64,000 bases of DNA from an uncultured Verrucomicrobia subdivision 3 bacterium (GCA_903895255.1 CAITTG010000122.1:1-64000); one strand, 5' to 3'. Shown: positions 1 through 7,601, counted from the first letter of the stretch. Notes: generated by a model from the sequence alone, not told the origin. Made by a program: numbers and translations.

Positions 1-1
1 C

Positions 2-64
2 ACGAAACCCCCAGCCCCACCCCTCAATACCTGGCCCGAAATCCTCGGAAATTACTCCCTCTAA
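2..64 (+). CDS. possible C-terminal end of an upstream gene
   Basis: An open frame runs from base 2 to a TAA at 62-64 and ends in the residues NTWPEILGNYSL. The composition looks like coding sequence, but only 20 codons are visible and no family can be assigned. If real, its gene lies left of the window and ends about 140 bases before the LuxE-like gene. Confidence 0.25.
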   Translation, partial: TKPPAPPLNTWPEILGNYSL

Positions 65-134
65 ACCCGTCTCCTTTTGACTTCACTCAAAAAATCTCCT
101 TTTGAACTCCCGCCGACAGCTTCACACGCAGTTC

Positions 135-162
135 TTGCGATTCTGGCCAACCCTGCTATTCT
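135..162 (+). promoter_or_regulatory. candidate sigma70-type promoter of the luxE/luxC-like pair
   Basis: TTGCGA (135-140) and TATTCT (157-162) are separated by 16 bases. A start near 169 would give a leader of about 40 bases before the ATG at 208. Only fair matches to the consensus. Confidence 0.3.
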
Positions 163-207
163 AAAGTTCGGCTGTCGCGGAAAACCAGCCGGTAAACAAA
201 CACCGCA

Positions 208-1410
208 ATGAATTCAGCACTATCCAATTTCGCCGCGCGCCTGCGCCACCTTATCTCCGTAGGAGACGACGTAAGGAGTCTCATGATTCCTCCCCCGCAG
301 CCGAATCCACGCCAGGACCAAGCCGCAACGACTTGGTCCGATGAGCGTTTCAACTCCCTGGCCCTCGAGCTCTTCACCCTCCAGTTTCAAGCCAATCCCG
401 CGTACCAAACCCTCTGCCGCGCGCGGGGCCGGACCCCGGCCAACGTGGAACATTGGACCCAAATTCCCGCCGTCCCGACCTCCGCCTTCAAAGAATTGGA
501 ACTCTCCAGCCTTCCGGTGGCGGAGCGCACCCGGGTTTTCCATTCCAGCGGCACCACCGAACAAAAACCGAGCCGCCATTTTCATGGCGCCGATTCGCTG
601 GCGGTTTACGAGTCCGCGCTGACGCATTGGTTCAACCGCCACCTGGGAGCGGCCGGCCCGCTCCATTTCTTGACCCCTGGTCCCGCCGTTGCGCCGCACT
701 CCTCGCTCATTTATATGTTTGAGACCTTGCGGCAACAGCGCTCCCTGCCCGCCGCCAACTTTCTGGGAAACTTGGCGGCGGATGGTTCCTGGATTTTAAA
801 TTTCCCGGCGGTCCTCGCCGAATTTGCATCCGCCCGCGCCGATGACCGCCCCGTGACCTTGCTCGGCACCGCCTTTTCATTTGTCCACCTCCTGGATTAC
901 CTCGCGGAGCACCAGCTCCGCTTCACCCTGCCGGCCGGCTCGCGGGTCATGGAAACCGGCGGCTACAAAAACCGTTCCCGCACCCTGCCCAAGGCACAAT
1001 TGCATGCGCTGATCACCGAAGCCCTTGGCATCCCGCCCACGCACATCCTCTGCGAATACGGAATGAGCGAATTAAGCTCGCAAGCCTATGCAGTGCCGAG
1101 TGACGAGTGGAGAGTGACCAACCCCGGCGCAATCGCGACGGACTCGTCACCCGTCACCTGTCACTCATCCCTCGCCCCGCCTTTCCAGTTCCCTCCCTGG
1201 GCGCGCGCCCAAATCATTTCGCCCGAAACCGGCCGCGAAGTGCCGGACGGCCAGACCGGGATTATCCGGATATTGGATCTGGCGAACGTGTTCTCCGTCG
1301 CCGCCGTGCAAACCGAGGATCTGGGCATCCGGCGCGGCGCGGGTTTTGAATTGGTCGGCCGCGCCGAAAAAGCCGAGGCCCGCGGCTGTTCGTTAATGGC
1401 GGCAATTTAA
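208..1410 (+). CDS. LuxE-family acyl-protein synthetase
   Basis: Predicted to activate a fatty acid as acyl-AMP and hold it on a cysteine for a partner reductase, as LuxE does in the fatty-acid reductase complex. The 400-residue protein has the adenylate motif FHSSGTTEQKPSRH, the family block CEYGMSELSSQ (about residues 283-293), AVQTEDLG, and a C-terminal EARGCSL whose Cys394 fits the acyl-acceptor position. It ends one base before the LuxC-like gene, so the two are almost certainly one transcript. Residues about 297-322 look like repeat-derived insertion between the SSQAYA and FPPWARA blocks. No luxA or luxB is present, so bioluminescence is not implied; the acid substrate is unknown. Confidence 0.85.
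   Translation: MNSALSNFAARLRHLISVGDDVRSLMIPPPQPNPRQDQAATTWSDERFNSLALELFTLQFQANPAYQTLCRARGRTPANVEHWTQIPAVPTSAFKELELSSLPVAERTRVFHSSGTTEQKPSRHFHGADSLAVYESALTHWFNRHLGAAGPLHFLTPGPAVAPHSSLIYMFETLRQQRSLPAANFLGNLAADGSWILNFPAVLAEFASARADDRPVTLLGTAFSFVHLLDYLAEHQLRFTLPAGSRVMETGGYKNRSRTLPKAQLHALITEALGIPPTHILCEYGMSELSSQAYAVPSDEWRVTNPGAIATDSSPVTCHSSLAPPFQFPPWARAQIISPETGREVPDGQTGIIRILDLANVFSVAAVQTEDLGIRRGAGFELVGRAEKAEARGCSLMAAI
1098..1174 (+). repeat. palindromic repeat inside the luxE-like coding sequence
   Basis: The left arm (1098-1119) has GAGTGAC and GAGAGTGAC words; the right arm (1141-1174) has GTCACCCGTCACCTGTCACTC-type words that are their reverse complement. The element keeps the frame and adds about 26 residues rich in S, T, P and D between two conserved blocks of LuxE. 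Confidence 0.55.
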
Positions 1411-1411
1411 T

Positions 1412-2779
1412 ATGCATCTTCCCAATTACTTTCTCGCCGACCTGCCCCCCGAGGCCACGCTGTCGCCGTTAATGGTGGCTGAAGCGTGTCAGGCCCTGAA
1501 GCGCAACCGCGAGCAGTACCTCGTCCGCCGCACCACGGAACAGCAGGTCACCCTGCTCAGCAAACTCGCCGATGAATGGCAGGACCCCGGCAGTCCGTTC
1601 CGCCAGTTGGCCCTGGCTCAGGGCCCCGCCGAGACCGGCTTTTCCCGCGCCACCATCGAGCGCGGGCTGGATGCTTTTTTCCGCCAGCTCACCCGGGAAA
1701 ATTTATCCGCCCTCCTCGTCCAGGATCTCGGCGAGGCACGCCGGCTGGATGATCTGGTGGCCGTCTCCTCCGGCCACGCCACCCAAACGGCCGCCCTCGC
1801 CGCCGCCCCCGAATTCCTGGTGCACATCACCGCCGGCAACCTGCCCAATCCCACCTTGATGAGCCTGGTGCTGGGAGTGGTGACGCGCTCGGCCCAGTTC
1901 GTAAAGTGCGCCAGCGGCACCGCGTTTCTGCCCCGGTTGTTCGCGCATTCGCTCTACGAATCCGATCCCAAGCTGGGCGCCTGCATTGAAATCGCCGACT
2001 GGCGCGGCGGCACGGCGGCTTTGGATAACGAGTTGTACGCCGCCGCGGATTGCGTGACTGCCACGGGCAGCGATGAAAGCCTGGCCGCCATCCGGGCCGG
2101 CGTGCCGCCAAAAATTCGTTTTCTGGGCTATGGTCATCGCGTCAGTTTTGGCTATGTCACCGGCGATTCGCTGCCGTCCAGCTTCCGCGCCAAACAAGTG
2201 GCCGCCCGCGCCGCCGATGACGTCGTGGCATGGAACCAACTGGGCTGCCTGTCCCCGCATGTTATTTACGTGCAGAATGGCGGCGTCATCACCGCTGAAA
2301 GCTTTGCCGAACTGCTGGCGGCGGAACTGGCGCAGCGCGAGGCCACCGAACCGCGCGGCGAACTGCCGGTGGAGGCCGCGGCCGCCATTGCCGCCCGGCG
2401 CGGCATCTACGAAGTGCGCGCCGCCCACGCCCCGGGAGACACCCGCCACTGGTGCAGTCCGGACTCCACCGCCTGGACCGTCATCTTCGAATCCGATCCC
2501 CGGTTTCAACTCTCCTGCCTGAACCGCTTTGTGTACGTCAAATCCGTGCCGGACCTAAAAACCCTGCTGGAGAACGTGGACAGCATTCGCGGTCAGGTCT
2601 CCACCGTTGGCGTGGCGATGGGCGGGGAAACCGCCCCCGAAATCGCCCGTCAACTGGCCCGCTGGGGCGTGCTCCGCATCTGCCCGCTCGGCCAAATGCA
2701 AAACCCGCCCCTCACCTGGCGCCACGACGGACGCCCCGCCCTCGGCGATCTCGTCACGTGGTCGGACTGGGAAAAATGA
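1412..2779 (+). CDS. LuxC-family acyl-CoA/acyl-protein reductase
   Basis: Predicted NADPH-dependent reductase that turns the acyl group delivered by the LuxE-like protein into an aldehyde. The 455-residue sequence has the aldehyde-dehydrogenase-like blocks HITAGNLPNPTLMSLVLG and FVKCASGTAFLPRLFA, and Cys279 in QLGCLSPHVIYVQ fits the catalytic acyl-binding cysteine. Length is close to LuxC proteins (about 480). It begins one base after the LuxE-like stop codon and is followed directly by a GC-rich repeat. A stand-alone LuxE-LuxC pair without luciferase suggests long-chain aldehyde or alcohol production, for example for membrane or wax lipids; that role is inference. Confidence 0.85.
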   Translation: MHLPNYFLADLPPEATLSPLMVAEACQALKRNREQYLVRRTTEQQVTLLSKLADEWQDPGSPFRQLALAQGPAETGFSRATIERGLDAFFRQLTRENLSALLVQDLGEARRLDDLVAVSSGHATQTAALAAAPEFLVHITAGNLPNPTLMSLVLGVVTRSAQFVKCASGTAFLPRLFAHSLYESDPKLGACIEIADWRGGTAALDNELYAAADCVTATGSDESLAAIRAGVPPKIRFLGYGHRVSFGYVTGDSLPSSFRAKQVAARAADDVVAWNQLGCLSPHVIYVQNGGVITAESFAELLAAELAQREATEPRGELPVEAAAAIAARRGIYEVRAAHAPGDTRHWCSPDSTAWTVIFESDPRFQLSCLNRFVYVKSVPDLKTLLENVDSIRGQVSTVGVAMGGETAPEIARQLARWGVLRICPLGQMQNPPLTWRHDGRPALGDLVTWSDWEK

Positions 2780-2782
2780 GAA

Positions 2783-2821
2783 ACGAGGCCCGAGGCGCGG
2801 GGCGCGGGGCTTGAGGCGGGA
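2783..2821 (+). repeat. GC-rich repeat, left inverted copy flanking the S23 gene
   Basis: A run made of GGCGCGGGGC units ending in GAGGCGGGAAATG begins four bases after the LuxC-like stop codon. Its reverse complement lies at 3195-3232, and a same-sense copy lies inside mutY at 6429-6470. Confidence 0.8.
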
Positions 2822-2838
2822 AATGTTTGTTCAATATT

Positions 2839-3234
2839 ATGAATGAAATTGGGTATCGCTCATTAGTGGTGTGGCAAAAGGGAAAAAGTCTGGCCACCGA
2901 TATTTACCGAATCACGAATAGTGAAAGCATCCGGCGCGATTTCTCCCTAATTGACCAAATGCGCCGCAGCGCGGTAAGTGTCCCCAGCAATATCGCCGAA
3001 GGCGATGAGCGATCATCGGACAAGGACTCAACGCGGTTCTTTTACATCGCCAAAGGCTCCCTGGCGGAACTGGCAACCCAATTGGAAATCGCCCGTGACG
3101 TGGGCTATTTCAATACCGAAGATACCGAACCTCTCATTAACCGATGTGTGGAACTTGGAAAAATGCTAGGCGCGCTCATCCGCGCCCGCAGCGATTCCCC
3201 GCCTCGCGCCCCGCGCCCCACGCCCCGCACCTAA
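2839..3234 (+). CDS. four-helix-bundle protein, S23/IVS family
   Basis: A 131-residue protein with the typical family opening YRSLVVWQKGKSLATDIYRIT and the block RRSAVSVPSNIAEGDERSS. Members form helical bundles and were first seen as reading frames in 23S rRNA intervening sequences; their biochemical role is unknown. ATG 2839 was chosen over an in-frame TTG at 2827. The last residues (SPPRAPRPTPRT) are encoded by the right-hand GC-rich repeat, so the natural C-terminus has been replaced or extended. The gene sits exactly between inverted repeats, like an IVS cassette, and separates the LuxC-like gene from queD. Confidence 0.85.
   Translation: MNEIGYRSLVVWQKGKSLATDIYRITNSESIRRDFSLIDQMRRSAVSVPSNIAEGDERSSDKDSTRFFYIAKGSLAELATQLEIARDVGYFNTEDTEPLINRCVELGKMLGALIRARSDSPPRAPRPTPRT
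3195..3232 (-). repeat. GC-rich repeat, right inverted copy
   Basis: Inverse of the 2783-2821 repeat with a few mismatches. It overlaps the 3' end of the S23 gene and stops just before the ATG of queD. Read on the plus strand it encodes the peptide SPPRAPRP, the same peptide the repeat contributes to MutY. Confidence 0.8.
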
Positions 3235-3239
3235 ATCTT

Positions 3240-3602
3240 ATGCATATCGAACTCCGCAAATCGTTCCAATTTGAAGCCGCCCACCTGCTGCCGCTGCTGC
3301 CAAAGGCCCACAAATGCCGCCGGCTGCACGGGCACAGTTTCAGCGTGGAAATCGTCGTCGCCGGCGAGTGCGACCCCAAACTAGGCTGGCTCATGGACTA
3401 CGCCGACATCTCCGCCGCGTTCAAGCCCATCTGGGAAAAGCTCGACCACCATTACCTCAACGAAATCCCGGGCTTGGAAAACCCCACCAGCGAAATCGTC
3501 GCGATCTGGATCTGGAAGAAGTTGAAGCCCAAACTGCCGCTGCTGAGCGAAATCGTCGTGGCCGAGACGTGCACCGCCCGGGCGGTGTATCGGGGCGGGT
3601 GA
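3240..3602 (+). CDS. queD: 6-carboxy-5,6,7,8-tetrahydropterin synthase (QueD/PTPS family)
   Basis: Converts dihydroneopterin triphosphate to 6-carboxytetrahydropterin in the queuosine/7-deazaguanine pathway. The 120-residue protein shows the zinc histidines in FEAAHLL and LHGHSF, the nearby Cys in HKCRRLHGH, the MDYADI block, and a PTSEIVAIW segment close to the C-terminus. ATG 3240 gives the usual MxxELRKSFQFEAAH start; the longer frame upstream only reads through the repeat. No other queuosine gene is in the window. Confidence 0.88.
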   Translation: MHIELRKSFQFEAAHLLPLLPKAHKCRRLHGHSFSVEIVVAGECDPKLGWLMDYADISAAFKPIWEKLDHHYLNEIPGLENPTSEIVAIWIWKKLKPKLPLLSEIVVAETCTARAVYRGG

Positions 3603-3651
3603 GGCGCATTTTTCAATTTGCCTTCGCAACCGTTTGGATTAGGTTACAATC

Positions 3652-3876
3652 ATGACCGAGCGCATTGTCATTGATCCTGAAATTTGCAACGGCCGCCCGG
3701 TGGTGCGGGGAACCCGCATTACGGCGCAGACCGTGCTGGAGTTCCTTGGTGCTGGCGACTCGGTGGAAGACGTGCTGGACGAATATCCCACACTGACGCG
3801 CGCGGACGTGCAGGCCTGCCTTAATTATGCGGCGCGCGCCATGGGAAATCATTTCTCGATTGTACAAGTGGCATGA
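3652..3876 (+). CDS. DUF433 family antitoxin
   Basis: A 74-residue protein with the DUF433 pattern: a short beta-rich start (RIVIDPEICNGRPVVRGTRIT) followed by a helix-turn-helix-like half ending in LTRADVQACLNYAARAM. These proteins pair with PIN-like DUF5615 toxins. Its stop overlaps the start of the next gene by four bases (ATGA), which fits a co-translated toxin-antitoxin pair. The DNA-binding fold suggests self-repression, but no operator was identified. Confidence 0.85.
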   Translation: MTERIVIDPEICNGRPVVRGTRITAQTVLEFLGAGDSVEDVLDEYPTLTRADVQACLNYAARAMGNHFSIVQVA

Positions 3877-4214
3877 AGGGTTTTTTGCTGGACGAAAACC
3901 TGCCGTCCCACTTGCAATTTAAGCCCCAACTTCCGGTGTTTCCCTTCTCCAAAGTTGGGCCACATCCCAGCGATGCAAAGATTTGGAATTTTGCACAACA
4001 GCACGAACTGGCCATCGTTTCCAAGGATGCGGATTTTTCTGACCGCATCATCCTGCAATCACCCCCGCCTTGGGTAATTCATTTGCGCTTCGGAAATCTG
4101 CGTCGCAAGGAATATCATGCCTTGCTTGCCAGGTTATGGCCGCAAGTTGAAGAACTGCTCAAATCTCACAAACTGGTGAATGCGTACTCTGACCGGCTGG
4201 AGGGAATTAGATAG
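3873..4214 (+). CDS. DUF5615 PIN-like toxin
   Basis: Predicted RNase of the PIN-like superfamily and toxin partner of the DUF433 protein just upstream. The 113 residues open with GFLLDENLPSHL, which holds the first acidic pair, and carry the VSKDADFSD block with the later catalytic aspartates; the DAKIWNFAQQHELAIVSKDADF stretch is typical of the family. All expected acidic residues are present, so it may be active. The target RNA is unknown. Confidence 0.85.
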   Translation: MKGFLLDENLPSHLQFKPQLPVFPFSKVGPHPSDAKIWNFAQQHELAIVSKDADFSDRIILQSPPPWVIHLRFGNLRRKEYHALLARLWPQVEELLKSHKLVNAYSDRLEGIR

Positions 4215-4241
4215 TGTGAGCGCCGATTCAAATTATCCGCT

Positions 4242-4379
4242 TTAACTTTTCTTGAACGGTTGCATTTTGCCGGTTTCCACGGTCGCCACCGCCGCGATGC
4301 CGCCATCCAAGGTGAAAAACTCCACTTCGCAGCTCAGCCCGCGCATGAAGAAATCTTCGCGGTTCAGGTTTCTCGAATC
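4242..4379 (-). pseudogene. C-terminal remnant of an unidentified gene
   Basis: On the minus strand a frame ending at TAA 4242-4244 reads ...REDFFMRGLSCEVEFFTL and DGGIAAVATVETGKMQPF before KKS and stop. The residue pattern is protein-like, while upstream the frame dissolves into a repeat (words such as CCATCCGTGG near 4455). No start codon or family is recognised, so it is best seen as the tail of a decayed or truncated gene. Confidence 0.35.
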
Positions 4380-4471
4380 GGCCCTGTGGTTCCCCGGCCT
4401 GTTTTCGCTTTCTCGTTTTCCCGCTTTCCGGCTTTATCAGTGTTTATCCGTGTCCATCCGTGGTTGAAAAT

Positions 4472-5608
4472 TTATTTCCCCGGATGCAACTCCGCCTGGG
4501 TCTTGATTAACCCCTTGATCAACGCCTCCCAGTCCGCCTCGGTGGTTTCCCAACCGGCGCTGTAGCGCACCGAGCGCACCGCTTGCGCGGCCTTGTAGCC
4601 CATGGCGCTGAGCACGTGCGAAGGTTCCTCCTTGCCCGTCGTGCAGGCGGATCCGGTGGACACCGCGAACCCCGCCTTGTCCAGCCGGATGACCCATTGC
4701 AACTTGCGGTCGCCATCCGGCATCAGGGCGGAAACCGTGTTCCACAGGCGGGGCTGGTTCGCCCCCACAATGCTCGTACCCGGCAGGTGCCGGAGCAGTT
4801 CGCGCTCGAAATTATCGCGCCAGATGCCGCGCAGCAGGTGTTCGTTGCGGGCAATCTGTTTCTCGCGCACCGTGAGCGCGGCCATCATCGCGGCGATGAT
4901 GGCGATGTTCTCCGTGCCAGCACGGCGGCCGCCCTCCTGCTTGCCGCCATGCAGCAAGGGCGTGAGCGTGCTGCGATGCGGAATTTTCAGGAACCCCACC
5001 CCGCGCGGCCCGCCGAATTTATGCGCGGCCCCGCTGACGTAATCACATTCCCCCAGCGCTTTCACCGGCATCTTGCCAATGAACTGGACCGCGTCGGTGA
5101 AGAACGGGATTTCGTACGCCTCGCAGATCGAGCGGATTTCACGCCAGGGCTGGATGACCCCGGTCTCGTTGTTGGCAGCCATGACGGCCACCAGGCCCGG
5201 ACGCGTGTCCGCCAGTTCGGCGGTCAGCCAGTCCATGTCCACGACGCCGTCGCGGGTGACCGGAATCAGCCGGACGCGTTTGCCAAAATAAAATTGGGAG
5301 GAATCGAACACACAGGGATGTTCAATGGCCGAAACCCAGATCTCGCCCGCCGGCCCGAGTTTCCTGGCGAAATGATGAATCACCATGTTGTTCGCCTCGG
5401 TGGCGCCACTGGTCCAGATGATGTCCTGCGGATGGCAGCCCATATACGCGGCGAGCTGTTCGCGGGCCTCTGACAGGGCCACGGCGGCCTTCTGACCATA
5501 CTGGTGCATGGACGACGGATTGCCGGCAATCCGTTCGGTAACTGCCAGCCAGGCTTCGCGCGCCTCGCGCATGACCGGCGCGGTGGCGTTATAGTCGAAG
5601 TAAATCAT
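4472..5608 (-). CDS. cysteine desulfurase (NifS/IscS class)
   Basis: A PLP enzyme that removes sulfur from L-cysteine and carries it as a persulfide for Fe-S clusters or tRNA thiolation. In the 378 residues, His97 lies in the SAIEHPCV block, Asp172 in FFTDAVQ, PLP-binding Lys197 in SGAAHKFGGPRGVG, and the persulfide Cys322 in STGSACTTG. The family landmarks HGGKQEGGRRAGTEN and TSGATEANN are intact. It stands alone: no iscU, sufE, mnmA or regulator is adjacent, so its sulfur acceptor cannot be read from context. Confidence 0.92.
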   Translation of the reverse strand: MIYFDYNATAPVMREAREAWLAVTERIAGNPSSMHQYGQKAAVALSEAREQLAAYMGCHPQDIIWTSGATEANNMVIHHFARKLGPAGEIWVSAIEHPCVFDSSQFYFGKRVRLIPVTRDGVVDMDWLTAELADTRPGLVAVMAANNETGVIQPWREIRSICEAYEIPFFTDAVQFIGKMPVKALGECDYVSGAAHKFGGPRGVGFLKIPHRSTLTPLLHGGKQEGGRRAGTENIAIIAAMMAALTVREKQIARNEHLLRGIWRDNFERELLRHLPGTSIVGANQPRLWNTVSALMPDGDRKLQWVIRLDKAGFAVSTGSACTTGKEEPSHVLSAMGYKAAQAVRSVRYSAGWETTEADWEALIKGLIKTQAELHPGK

Positions 5609-5897
5609 CGGCCTGACAGGATACTTTTAGCCGCCGCGCTGGCGAGCCTTTTATTAACGGTGGGACAGGCATCCGGCCTGTCACCACGATCTCGTAGCGG
5701 TGAACTGGCGTTCACCGCACTTATCGTTCCCGCTTTGTTCATCCAAACTATCTTAAAAAATTCCTCAAGCCGTGCCACCCTCGGAGCGCTGGCTTTACGC
5801 GCCGGCCCCCAGGCGCTCCGCATTCATCTCAAACCGTCCCACCCGATCGCGTAGCAACCGAGGTGAGGAGGCTCACTTATTGTCGCGTTCCAGCCAA
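5609..5897. other. gene-free stretch with two REP-like hairpins
   Basis: No credible gene. It holds a GACAGGC/GCCTGTC hairpin near 5663-5681 and a family-B REP hairpin at 5697-5718. It separates the minus-strand cysteine desulfurase from mutY. Confidence 0.6.
5693..5718 (+). repeat. family-B REP hairpin (stem variant 1)
   Basis: CGTA is followed by a 22-base hairpin with 9-base arms GCGGTGAAC and GTTCACCGC. The constant core AACTGGCGTT is shared with the copies around the transposase at 24486, although the stem bases differ. Confidence 0.7.
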
Positions 5898-7010
5898 TCA
5901 GCGGCCCGCCCTCCGTTCCCGCTCCATCGCCGCTTTCGCCAGTCGTTTATGTGCGGCTGTAAAAGCCAATTCCCCCAAACTCTCCCATTTCACCCACTGC
6001 CCTTCCATTTTGGGCGGACGGCGACCAAGACCGGTCTGGTGCGCGGTCAGCGTGATCCGGTAGCGGGTGATGGAATGCTTGACCACACCCAAGGGCTCAA
6101 GGATGGGCGGCTTAACCCCGAATACCGTTTGAAACACCACCACCGGGTCCGGCTGGTGGCCGGTCGTTTCCACGTTGGGAAACTCCCACAAATGCGCATT
6201 CACCATGCCAGCCGGACGCTGACGCACCAACACCTGACCGCGCACTTCGACGACAAACGCCTGGAACGCCCGGGCCGTGCTGGCGACCCGCGCGCCGAGA
6301 TTGGGCAGTTCCTCCGTGCGCTGCTGGCGAAAGGCTTCGCACCCTGCTCGCACTGGGCACAGCAGACACTGCGGCTGGCGCGGAGTGCAGATGAGCGCGC
6401 CGAGTTCCATCAGGGATTGATTTAAAAACGAGGCGCGGGGCGCGGGGCGCGGGGCGCGAGGCGGGGAAATCGCGGCTTCGCTGACTAATTGTTCAGCGAG
6501 ATGCCAGAGCCGGGCGTTGGTGGTTTTGTCCTTGGGATTTTCAGCGATGGCAAACAGGCGGGTGAGCACGCGGATGACATTGCCATCCAAAATGGGCGTG
6601 GGCTGGTTGAAGGCGATGCTGCAAATCGCCCCGGCGGTATAGCGCCCAATCCCCGGCAGGGCCAGCACCGACTCGTAATCCTCGGGAAATGTCCCCCCAT
6701 GCTGGGCCACGATCACCTGCGCCGCCTTTTGCAAATTGCGTACCCGGGTATAGTAGCCCAACCCCTCCCAAAGCTTGTGAATCTGGTCCGCCGGAGCCGC
6801 CGCCGCCGCCGCAATGGTCGGCAGCGCCTGCATCCAGCGTTCCCAATACGGAATGACCGTCTTCACCTGCGTCTGCTGGAGCATTATCTCCGACACCCAA
6901 ATGGCATAAGGATCGCGCGTGCGCCGCCAGGGTAAATCACGGGCGTTGCCAGCAAACCACAATAAAAGGGATTGGACGACAGTTTCGATTTTTACTTTGT
7001 GGCCGGTCAT
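5898..7010 (-). CDS. mutY: A/G-specific adenine DNA glycosylase
   Basis: Removes adenine mispaired with 8-oxoguanine. The 370 residues have catalytic Glu41 in SEIMLQQTQV, the helix-hairpin-helix LPGIGRYTAGAI (about 118-129), catalytic Asp142 in ILDGNV, and the [4Fe-4S] ligands Cys208, 215, 218 and 224 with C-x6-C-x2-C-x5-C spacing. A NUDIX-like recognition domain follows (AFVVEVRGQVLVRQRPAGM onwards). Residues 181-194 (ISPPRAPRPAPRAS) come from an inserted GC-rich repeat placed just before FLNQSLMELGA, where homologues normally run straight into the cluster domain. The start codon overlaps the stop of a small upstream membrane-protein frame (ATGA). Confidence 0.93.
   Translation of the reverse strand: MTGHKVKIETVVQSLLLWFAGNARDLPWRRTRDPYAIWVSEIMLQQTQVKTVIPYWERWMQALPTIAAAAAAPADQIHKLWEGLGYYTRVRNLQKAAQVIVAQHGGTFPEDYESVLALPGIGRYTAGAICSIAFNQPTPILDGNVIRVLTRLFAIAENPKDKTTNARLWHLAEQLVSEAAISPPRAPRPAPRASFLNQSLMELGALICTPRQPQCLLCPVRAGCEAFRQQRTEELPNLGARVASTARAFQAFVVEVRGQVLVRQRPAGMVNAHLWEFPNVETTGHQPDPVVVFQTVFGVKPPILEPLGVVKHSITRYRITLTAHQTGLGRRPPKMEGQWVKWESLGELAFTAAHKRLAKAAMERERRAGR
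6429..6470 (-). repeat. GC-rich repeat inserted in frame in mutY
   Basis: The same GGCGCGGGGCGC...GAGGCGGGGAAATCG repeat that flanks the S23 gene, here a lone copy. Its 42 bases encode MutY residues 181-194 without breaking the frame. Confidence 0.8.
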
Positions 7011-7222
7011 TTTTTAATCCAGTAGAGCCAAAAGTATGTGAAACATAATACAGCACCCAGCAAAGCTATCAGTGTATCAGTTATGACAAATAAAATTGAG
7101 CCTGATTTGAATTCCTTAAATGCGTCTAAAAGGCTTGCAAGTGTCGCCAGCAGGAATAACGGGCCTAAAAGCTTTAATCTACGGGAGGACTTGTGATTAC
7201 CTGATGGCGTTTCAGAACTCAT
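7007..7222 (-). CDS. small two-helix membrane protein, unknown function
   Basis: A 71-residue protein with a polar N-terminus and two likely membrane helices (about residues 17-31 and 46-68), ending in KK. ATG 7222 is preferred to an in-frame start at 7249. Its TGA overlaps the mutY ATG by four bases, suggesting coupled translation. It lies between a broken mutY 5' fragment and the intact mutY, and its bases are more AT-rich than those of its neighbours, so it may have arrived by insertion. No family recognised. Confidence 0.55.
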   Translation of the reverse strand: MSSETPSGNHKSSRRLKLLGPLFLLATLASLLDAFKEFKSGSILFVITDTLIALLGAVLCFTYFWLYWIKK

Positions 7223-7320
7223 AATGCAAAGGTTCGGATAGAGGTGCACTTTGAGTAAATATTTTTATTAACGTCTGTAAAAAATCGATTTATTCGGCTT
7301 CTGTCTCCCATGTCATGGAC

Positions 7321-7458
7321 GTTGAAATCCAACACCCAAATCGCATACTGACCAAGCCTGCGCCGCCACGGCAGATCGCGGGCATAAACGCCCAACCACT
7401 CCAACAATCGTTGGGAAATCTGCGCTGGTGGCTGTGCGGGCGGCGACACAGGTATCAA
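7321..7458 (-). pseudogene. truncated second copy of the mutY 5' end
   Basis: Translated on the minus strand, this stretch gives LLEWLGVYARDLPWRRRLGQ and then YAIWVLDFN, closely matching MutY residues 14-41 (LLLWF...ARDLPWRR...YAIWVSEIM). The match stops before the catalytic Glu, and the frame then runs into unrelated residues. It lies about 0.3 kb upstream of the real mutY on the same strand. Confidence 0.75.
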
Positions 7459-7601
7459 TTACCGATAAAAACCGATCAAATGCAAGCCAGGTCCGGGCGA
7501 CGGCGAATTATACCAACGGCGCCATCGGCTTGAGCCGGCTGGAGCGCTACGGGATTTTGAAACTTGTTCCAGCGAAGGCAACTGATAAATTCCCCGGATT
7601 C

